A stretch of DNA of 5,689 nucleotides, taken from positions 1 through 5,689 of the forward strand of contig CANHQC010000140.1 in assembly GCA_947462695.1 (NCBI GenBank). Reading direction: 5' to 3'. This DNA comes from Flavobacteriales bacterium (GTDB lineage Bacteria; Bacteroidota; Bacteroidia; Flavobacteriales_D; Crocinitomicaceae). Positions 1 to 5,689 of the stretch are shown here, in pieces. How positions within the stretch are numbered: the stretch's first letter is position 1; each line of letters begins with the position of its first letter. Below the pieces are notes generated by a model. That model ran no database searches and was not told where the DNA came from. It saw nothing but the letters and a program-made list of their open reading frames with translations. Both the position numbers and the translations under genes were made by a program.

Positions 1-86
1 ATATATATTTTTTCACAAATATTATCTTGGAACAAATCAATTTCTATCTTAGCAACCTTGAAAAAAAACGTGGATTTTAAACACAT
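1..86 (+). promoter_or_regulatory. AT-rich leader upstream of the TonB-dependent receptor gene, promoter not resolved
   Basis: This stretch holds no gene and presumably contains the promoter and 5' leader of the receptor gene. Two partial matches to the Bacteroidota -7 element (TAnnTTTG) are visible: TATCTTGG at 23-30 and TATCTTAG at 45-52, each lacking one consensus T. Neither has a convincing TTTG -33 box at the expected distance, so neither is called as the promoter. An A-tract lies at 61-68, and no purine-rich Shine-Dalgarno site precedes the ATG, as is usual in this phylum. The true promoter may lie before the window start. Confidence 0.3.
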
Positions 87-3000
87 ATGAGTATGGTAAG
101 AAAGCTTTACCTCACAATTATCACAGTATTTTCCTTCTCGGCAGCTGTCTTTGCACAAGCTGGAGCTGGTTCATTGAAAGGGATAATTAAGGACGGAAAA
201 ACAGGTCAACCCATTCCATTTGCCAACGTGGTAGTGGAAGTAGGAGGAATTCAACTAGGAACTGGCCAATCGAATTTCGATGGTGAGTACCAAATTAAAC
301 CTTTGGACCCGGGTTCTTATGAAGTAAAAACTAGTTATGTTGGTTACAAACCAATTAAAACAACGGGTGTAATTATTTCAGCAGGAAAAATCACTACGGT
401 AGATGTGAAATTAGAATCGTCCGTCGTGGAAATTAAAACCTACGAAGTGGTTGCTTACGATGTTCCATTGATTGATGATTATCAAGGAAAGACCGTAACC
501 AAAGAAGAGATTTATGCTCTTCCAACACGTAACATTAATTCAGTTGCAGCTACAACAGCCGGGGTTACTCAGTCTGATGAAGGTTCTGGGATTAACGTTC
601 GTGGATCTCGTGGGGATGCCACATTCTATTTTGTAGATGGTATTAAAGTACGAGGTTCTACAAACATTCCTCAACAAGGTATTGAACAAATCCAAATCAT
701 TACGGGTGGCTTACCTGCAATGTACGGTGATGCAACTGGTGGAGTTATCTCCATTACCACGCGAGGTCCATCCCAAGAAATTAACGGTGGTTTGGAATAT
801 GTTCGTTCTGTTGATGGTTATGGTTACAATCTTCTTGGATTTAATTTAACTGGACCAATTGCTACAAAAACTACTGCTGACGGAAAAAAGAAACCATTTA
901 TTGGATTCTTCATCTCCTCAGAGTTTTTAAAAGAAGCTGATAGTGATCCATCTGCAGTTGGGATTACAAGGTTAAATAAAGATAAGTTGGCTGAATTGGA
1001 ACAAAATCCTCTTCGAATTGCACCACTTGGAATTGGTCGTTTGCAAAATGCATCATTTGTAAGAGCCACTGATTTTGAAAATGTTAAACGCAAAGAAAAT
1101 TCTGAAGTAGGTCGGGCTTCTATTGCCGGAAAAATTGATTTCAAAGTAAACGAGACTTCGAATATTACGATAGGAGGTACATTTGATTATGAAGCATCTA
1201 ATGGTTTTAGTCTTGCCAACTCCATGTTTAATTCTGTAAACAATGGACGTTTCATAAACCAAACCGTGCGTGGATATGCGAAATTTACACAACGATTGGG
1301 TGGTTCTGATCAACAAAATTCTGCGAACGTAATTAAAAACGTTTTTTATACTATCCAAGCAGATTATACCAGAACTAATGGCAAATCATTCAATGAAAAC
1401 CACAAAGACAATCTATTCGATTATGGCTATGTGGGTAAGTTTAAAACATACAGAATTGCTGATTATGGTTTTGGCTTAGATACGGTGAATGGTATTGTTT
1501 TAGGAGGTATTCTTCAAACAGGATTCCGAGATACTTTGTTCTCGTTTGAACCTGGAACTCAAAATCCAATTACTTCCAATTATACATCTCAATATTACGA
1601 TTTAGCTGGTGGTGTAAAAGATGGGTTTTATGAAAATTTCACTCAAGTTCAACAAGGAAAAGGCTTGTTAAATGGAGATCTTCCAGACCAAGTTTATTCT
1701 ATGTACAATGCACCAGGAACTACTTTCAATGGCAATTCTAAATCTCAATCGGAACAATTCCGTATTGTAGGTAGTGCTTCTGCAGATATCAAAGGACACG
1801 AAATTGGTTTTGGATTTGAATACGAACAACGTACAGACAGAGGATACTCAATTGGTCCAGTTGGCCTATGGTCTATTATGCGTCAGTTAGCAAACCGTCA
1901 TATCGATCAGCTCGATTTATCAAATCCAATTGCTGTTTATAATGAAAATGGAGTTTTCCAAGACATTATCAATTACAATCGTTTAGTTAATTCTGATAAT
2001 CAATCTTATTTCGATAAAAACCTTCGAGAATCTCTTGGCTTAGCTGCAAACGGAACAGATTGGATTGATGTTGATAATCTGGATCCATCCCAATACTCAT
2101 TGAACATGTTCAGTGCTGATGAACTTCTTAATGGGGGTGGAAATTCGCAGTTAGTTGCTTACAATGGTTACGATGCTTATGGTAACATTGTAAATGGACG
2201 TCGTACCCTTGATAATTTCTTCAACGACAAAGATGAATTTGGGAATTACAAACGTGAAATTGGAGCGTTCACACCAATATACATGGCATCTTATATCCAA
2301 GATAAATTTTCGTTCAAAGATTTGATTTTTAATGTTGGTGTTCGTGTTGACCGTTTCGATGCCAACCAAAATGTTGCAAAAGATTTATATTCATTATACG
2401 AAACACGCAAAGCCGGAGAATTCAATTACAATAACGATTATGCAAGACCCTCAAACATAGGCGATGATTATGTAGTTTATGTTCGTGATATTAATAACAC
2501 GGATTTAAGTAATACCGATAATATTATTGGTTACCGCAATGGAAATCGTTGGTATAATAAAACGGGATTAGAAGTGTCCGATCCAATTGTAATTGCACAA
2601 GCATCTTCAACGGGTCGTGCGACTCCTGCACTTCTTGACCCATCAAAACAAGTAGTTTCTTCGTCCGCATTTAGAGATTATAAGCCACAAACAAACTTCT
2701 TACCTCGTATTGCATTCCAATTCCCAATATCGGATGTTGCTCAATTCTTCGCTCACTATGATGTGTTAACTCAACGTCCAACATCCGGAATTCGTATTGA
2801 TCCATTGGATTACCTTTTCCTTGCAAATACAACAGGAAGTACTATCAATAATCCGGATTTAAAACCGCAACGTACTATCGATTATGAAGTTGGATACAAG
2901 CAAGCCTTGAATCAGAGTTCTGCTCTTACGATCAGTGCGTTCTACCGTGAAATGCGTAATTTAATTCAGGTAATACCTGTAAATTATGCATATCCTGTAA

Positions 3001-3758
3001 ACTATACTACGTTTGGAAATATCGATTTTGGAACGGTTAAGGGCTTATCTGTTGCATACGATTTACGCAGAACTGGAAATGTTCGTTTAACAGCCAATTA
3101 CACATTACAATTTGCTGATGGAACAGGTTCAAGCTCAACTACAGGTGTAAACTTGATTAATTCCGGGCAACCTAACTTACGTACAGCTATTCCTTTGGAT
3201 TTCGATACACGTCATCAAATTCAAACCACTTTTGACTTCCGTTATGATGAAGGGAAATTGTACAATGGCCCTCGTATGTTTGGCAAAAACATTCTCGAAA
3301 ATACAGGTTTAAATATTGTAATGATTGCAAATTCCGGAACACCTTATACACGATCTTCGTTTTACTATGCAGAAGCTCAAGGAACTGGTGTGCCAATCTT
3401 AAAAGGAACGGTTAATGGATCAAGACTTCCATTTCAATCTCGTATTAATGTGCGTTTAGATAAATCTTTCGCACTTCATTATGGTAAAAAGAACGGTGAG
3501 GATGAACGTAAATCTGCAGAATTACAAGTTTATTGTTTAGTTCAAAACATCTTTGATCAACAAAATATTATTGGTGTTTATCGTGCAACAGGAAATCCTT
3601 CGGATGATGGCTTTTTATCTGCTGCTACTTCGCAAAGTCAAATTTCTAATCAGGTGGATCCAATTTCATTTGCTGATCTTTATACCGTTCGTGCTAACAA
3701 TCCGAATAATTTCGCTCGTCCTCGAGTTATCCGTATCGGAGCTATACTTAATTTCTGA
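87..3758 (+). CDS. TonB-dependent outer-membrane receptor with carboxypeptidase-regulatory-like domain
   Basis: This is a complete 1223-residue outer-membrane transporter of the TonB-dependent receptor family, which imports a ligand across the outer membrane using energy from TonB-ExbB-ExbD. The first ATG is chosen because an in-frame TAA lies at 78-80; a second ATG at 93 is also possible. Residues 1-23 form a signal peptide (RK at 5-6, a hydrophobic core, then AVFA before Q24). Residues about 28-112 are a carboxypeptidase-regulatory-like beta-sandwich (GQPIPFANV, DGEYQI, PGSYEV, YVGY). A TonB-box-like YEVVAY at 119-124 precedes the plug, about 127-230, with INVRGSRG, YFVDGIKVRG, IEQIQIITGG and YGDATGGVISITTRG. 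The rest is beta-barrel, including NPDLKPQRTIDYEVGY at 922-937, DFDTRHQI at 1038-1045, and a final strand RVIRIGAILNF ending in the Phe expected of a BAM signal. It is longer than many family members because of long loops, chiefly about 585-727 and 760-867. No SusD gene follows, so it is not called SusC. The ligand is unknown. Confidence 0.95.
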   Translation: MSMVRKLYLTIITVFSFSAAVFAQAGAGSLKGIIKDGKTGQPIPFANVVVEVGGIQLGTGQSNFDGEYQIKPLDPGSYEVKTSYVGYKPIKTTGVIISAGKITTVDVKLESSVVEIKTYEVVAYDVPLIDDYQGKTVTKEEIYALPTRNINSVAATTAGVTQSDEGSGINVRGSRGDATFYFVDGIKVRGSTNIPQQGIEQIQIITGGLPAMYGDATGGVISITTRGPSQEINGGLEYVRSVDGYGYNLLGFNLTGPIATKTTADGKKKPFIGFFISSEFLKEADSDPSAVGITRLNKDKLAELEQNPLRIAPLGIGRLQNASFVRATDFENVKRKENSEVGRASIAGKIDFKVNETSNITIGGTFDYEASNGFSLANSMFNSVNNGRFINQTVRGYAKFTQRLGGSDQQNSANVIKNVFYTIQADYTRTNGKSFNENHKDNLFDYGYVGKFKTYRIADYGFGLDTVNGIVLGGILQTGFRDTLFSFEPGTQNPITSNYTSQYYDLAGGVKDGFYENFTQVQQGKGLLNGDLPDQVYSMYNAPGTTFNGNSKSQSEQFRIVGSASADIKGHEIGFGFEYEQRTDRGYSIGPVGLWSIMRQLANRHIDQLDLSNPIAVYNENGVFQDIINYNRLVNSDNQSYFDKNLRESLGLAANGTDWIDVDNLDPSQYSLNMFSADELLNGGGNSQLVAYNGYDAYGNIVNGRRTLDNFFNDKDEFGNYKREIGAFTPIYMASYIQDKFSFKDLIFNVGVRVDRFDANQNVAKDLYSLYETRKAGEFNYNNDYARPSNIGDDYVVYVRDINNTDLSNTDNIIGYRNGNRWYNKTGLEVSDPIVIAQASSTGRATPALLDPSKQVVSSSAFRDYKPQTNFLPRIAFQFPISDVAQFFAHYDVLTQRPTSGIRIDPLDYLFLANTTGSTINNPDLKPQRTIDYEVGYKQALNQSSALTISAFYREMRNLIQVIPVNYAYPVNYTTFGNIDFGTVKGLSVAYDLRRTGNVRLTANYTLQFADGTGSSSTTGVNLINSGQPNLRTAIPLDFDTRHQIQTTFDFRYDEGKLYNGPRMFGKNILENTGLNIVMIANSGTPYTRSSFYYAEAQGTGVPILKGTVNGSRLPFQSRINVRLDKSFALHYGKKNGEDERKSAELQVYCLVQNIFDQQNIIGVYRATGNPSDDGFLSAATSQSQISNQVDPISFADLYTVRANNPNNFARPRVIRIGAILNF

Positions 3759-3760
3759 TG
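3756..3760 (+). promoter_or_regulatory. TGATG stop-start overlap between the two genes
   Basis: The receptor's TGA stop (3756-3758) shares its A with an ATG (3758-3760) that opens the downstream frame. There is no intergenic space and no terminator, so cotranscription is very likely and translational coupling by a re-initiating ribosome is plausible. A second in-frame ATG at 3779-3781 would instead leave a 20-base gap. The upstream ATG gives a 28-residue signal peptide and the downstream one a 21-residue signal peptide. Both work, so the sequence alone does not decide the start. Confidence 0.6.
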
Positions 3761-5689
3761 ATTAATAAATCGAATCCTATGAATTCGCGCATTCTATATA
3801 CTCTCATATTTCTTTTGGGGCAAACAACTTTTGTTCATGCTCGTAATGTTCCAAAACCAAAATCTGGAAAAGCTACAGCAGCATCTCCTAAAAGTATCTC
3901 TGCTGCCTGTGCTCCAGGATCAGGAAGAACAGATCTTGATTTAAATAACGTTCGTGCTACTATTTTCACTTCTGGTGATATGTGGTGGGATTTGAACCAG
4001 AACCCAAAATATGAAATCCCGAAAGGGACTGGTAAACACTCCATGTTTGCAGGTTCTTTATGGATCGGTGGTTTAGATAATGGTGGAAACTTAAAAGCTG
4101 CCGCTATGACTTACCGTTCCGGTGGTAACGACTTTTGGCCAGGTCCTTTAACTATTGAAGGTGCGTCTACCGAATCGGCTGTTTGTCTTGCTTATGATAA
4201 ACATTTCAAAATTACTCGTCAAGAAGTGGAAGAATTTTATCTTGGTTCTGCTGCAACGGAAGCAATTAGTACTTGGCCAGGAAATGGCATCGACGATGGA
4301 GCTTTCCCTGGTTATGCTTCTGAAATTGCTCCGTTCGTTGACGGAAACTCAAATGGTTACTATGAACCAGATTTGCGCGATGACAATGGTTTTGCAACAG
4401 AATACCCTGCTTACGATATTACAGGTGATTTAGGTTGCCAAGCGCGTGTTTTTGGTGATCAGACTCTTTGGTGGGTATTTAATGATAATGGAAATATTCA
4501 CGGTGAAACAGGTGGTTTCCCTCTTGGATTAGAAATTCGTGCACAGGCATTTGCATTTGCTTCGAATAATGCATTGAATAACATGACTTTTTACAACTAC
4601 GAAATTATAAATCGTTCAACGTTCTCTGTAAATCAAACGTATTTCGGTGTTTGGTCAGACCCCGATTTGGGAGCTTATGCTGATGATTATGCGGGATGCG
4701 ATGTAGGCCGTGGACTTGGATACGTATACAATGGAGATGAAGATGATGGAGGTCAATTTGGTTATGGTCAAAATCCTCCAGCTGTTGGTGTTGACTTTTT
4801 TGAGGGTCCTTTTGCAGATCCAAACAATACTGACGATTCAGGTGATCCATGTATAAATGCACGTGCAATTAATGGTTTGGGTTATGGCGATGGCATTAAA
4901 GACAATGAACGAATAGGTATGGCTCGTTTCATTTACTATACATCAACAGGTCCAAGTTATGCGAATGACCCTGATAACGGACAGCATATTTACAACTACT
5001 TACGTGGTATTTGGAAAGATGGAACACCAATGATTTATGGTGGAAATGGTTACGGTGCTGGAACAAATTATAGTTACATGTTCCCAGGTACTTCCGATCC
5101 TCGTGGTTATGGCTATATGATTACGGGTGCTTCACAAACTTGTGTTCCAGAAGATCAGCCTCTTGGAAATTGGTCTATCGATCAATTCGGTGCAGTGCCT
5201 CCTTCGGATTTCCGTATTCTTCAATCGGCTGGGCCTTTCACTCTTCAATCGGGTGGCTTCAATAAAGTAACTATGGGTGTTGTTTGGGGTCGTGCTTCAT
5301 CAGGTGGTCGTTTAGCTTCGGTTGAAGTAGTTCGTCGTGTTGATGATGATGCTCAAGCATTATTCGATAATTGCTTCTCGATTATCAATGGTCCAGATGC
5401 ACCTCAAACAAAAGTTGTTGAATTAGATAAAGAACTCATTCTCTTATTTGAAAACACAGATAACGCAAAAGTTGAATACTATCAAGATCAAACAAGCATT
5501 CCAGGTTTTGGAGATGTTACGTATTCATTTCAAGGTTACCAAATCTACCAATTGAAAGATTTATCTGTAACAGTTCCCGATTTAAAAGATGTAAATCGTG
5601 CTCGCTTAGTTGCTCAAGTCGACTTAAAAGATTCAATTACTCAAGTAATAAATAGAACTTTCGACCTAGATTTAAATGAGAGTATTCCA
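3758..5689 (+). CDS. Large exported protein, probable T9SS-type or cell-surface cargo, 3' end beyond window
   Basis: The frame is open for 644 codons and runs off the window, so this is a 5' partial gene. From the first ATG, residues 1-28 form a Sec signal peptide: R11, a hydrophobic run at 12-20, and VHA before R29. There is no lipobox cysteine, so it is not a lipoprotein. Residues 62-130 hold a distinctive block (NNVRATIFTSGDMWWDL, YEIPKGTGKHSMFAGSLWIGG, GGNDFWPGPL) that I recall from large uncharacterised Bacteroidota secreted proteins ending in T9SS sorting domains; this is memory, not a search. Further blocks are DGNSNGYYEPD at 195-205 (calcium-loop-like), GDQTLWWVFND at 234-244, MTFYNYEIINRS at 276-287, an Asp/Gly-rich stretch at 300-365, and LQSAGPFTLQSGG at 488-500. 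Cysteines lie at 51, 143, 227, 314, 365, 462 and 539. Residues about 560-644 look like the start of a beta-sandwich, possibly fibronectin-III-like. No catalytic motif is recognised and the function is unknown. It may be a surface partner of the receptor encoded just upstream. Confidence 0.85.
   Translation, partial: MINKSNPMNSRILYTLIFLLGQTTFVHARNVPKPKSGKATAASPKSISAACAPGSGRTDLDLNNVRATIFTSGDMWWDLNQNPKYEIPKGTGKHSMFAGSLWIGGLDNGGNLKAAAMTYRSGGNDFWPGPLTIEGASTESAVCLAYDKHFKITRQEVEEFYLGSAATEAISTWPGNGIDDGAFPGYASEIAPFVDGNSNGYYEPDLRDDNGFATEYPAYDITGDLGCQARVFGDQTLWWVFNDNGNIHGETGGFPLGLEIRAQAFAFASNNALNNMTFYNYEIINRSTFSVNQTYFGVWSDPDLGAYADDYAGCDVGRGLGYVYNGDEDDGGQFGYGQNPPAVGVDFFEGPFADPNNTDDSGDPCINARAINGLGYGDGIKDNERIGMARFIYYTSTGPSYANDPDNGQHIYNYLRGIWKDGTPMIYGGNGYGAGTNYSYMFPGTSDPRGYGYMITGASQTCVPEDQPLGNWSIDQFGAVPPSDFRILQSAGPFTLQSGGFNKVTMGVVWGRASSGGRLASVEVVRRVDDDAQALFDNCFSIINGPDAPQTKVVELDKELILLFENTDNAKVEYYQDQTSIPGFGDVTYSFQGYQIYQLKDLSVTVPDLKDVNRARLVAQVDLKDSITQVINRTFDLDLNESIP
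4340..4372 (+). other. Candidate calcium-binding loop in the exported protein
   Basis: Residues 195-205 of the second protein read DGNSNGYYEPD, with Asp, Asn and Asn at alternating positions 1, 3 and 5, Gly at 6, and Asp at 11 of the loop. This resembles the DxDxDG-type calcium loops found in EF-hand, dockerin and thrombospondin-3-like repeats, which are common in secreted Bacteroidota proteins. Only one copy is seen and no flanking helices are evident, so it is more likely a structural metal site than an EF-hand pair. Metal binding is an inference from pattern only. Confidence 0.4.

Noticed and set aside
23..52. Two TATCTT copies 22 bases apart as a tandem operator or paired promoter
   Set aside because: Six-base matches in an AT-rich leader are expected by chance, and neither copy has a proper -33 box.
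824..1358. Two overlapping reverse-strand reading frames within the receptor gene
   Set aside because: They overlap each other and the clearly coding receptor frame, have no family resemblance, and look like chance openings.
3553..3765. Plus-strand frame crossing the end of the receptor gene
   Set aside because: It is out of frame with the receptor's conserved C-terminal strand and with the next gene's signal peptide. The composition is Leu/Ile-rich only because it reads shifted codons.
4155..4433. Plus-strand frame inside the second gene
   Set aside because: It is a shifted frame under the continuous 644-codon reading frame, which carries the recognisable motifs at the same place. There is no sign of a frameshift in the main frame.
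4605..4868. Reverse-strand reading frame rich in His, Gln and Leu
   Set aside because: It lies wholly within the second gene, and its odd composition is the antisense image of Asp-, Asn- and Gly-rich codons on the plus strand. It has no recognisable protein features.
3758..5689. Second gene as a SusD-like nutrient-binding lipoprotein
   Set aside because: The position after a TonB-dependent receptor suggests SusD, but the signal peptide ends VHA-R with no lipobox cysteine, the helical TPR-like SusD pattern is absent, and the aromatic/Gly-rich beta-type sequence does not fit.
1..5689. CRISPR array, tRNA/rRNA, insertion sequence or intrinsic terminator
   Set aside because: Apart from bases 1-86 the window is fully occupied by two coding frames. 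No spaced direct repeats, cloverleaf-like segments, terminal inverted repeats, transposase motifs or GC-rich hairpin followed by a T-run were seen.

Overview
The window looks like chromosomal DNA from a member of the Bacteroidota, probably an environmental Flavobacteriales-, Chitinophagales- or Sphingobacteriales-like lineage. The evidence is a large TonB-dependent outer-membrane receptor with an N-terminal carboxypeptidase-regulatory-like (beta-sandwich) domain, which is an architecture typical of this phylum. Other support comes from the AT-rich sequence, the absence of Shine-Dalgarno-like sites ahead of either gene, and a second exported protein of a type I associate with type IX secretion (T9SS) cargo in Bacteroidota. 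The exact taxon cannot be read from this sequence.

Layout: bases 1-86 are a very AT-rich leader with no gene and only weak promoter-like matches. Bases 87-3758 encode an intact 1223-residue TonB-dependent receptor with a signal peptide, carboxypeptidase-regulatory-like domain, plug, long beta-barrel and C-terminal phenylalanine. Its stop codon overlaps a possible start codon of the next gene by one base (TGATG, 3756-3760). Bases 3758-5689 are the first 644 codons of a second gene on the same strand. It remains open to the window edge, so its C-terminus is missing. It encodes an exported, aromatic-, glycine- and aspartate-rich protein with no lipobox and no SusD-like features.

The two genes almost certainly form one transcription unit. 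The simplest reading is an outer-membrane transporter co-produced with a large secreted or cell-surface protein, a TonB-receptor/partner pair distinct from the classical SusC/SusD pair. The ligand, and whether the two proteins touch, cannot be decided from sequence. I see no RNA genes, mobile elements, CRISPR arrays, defence genes or other clear new systems. The most interesting item is the tightly coupled receptor/secreted-protein pair.
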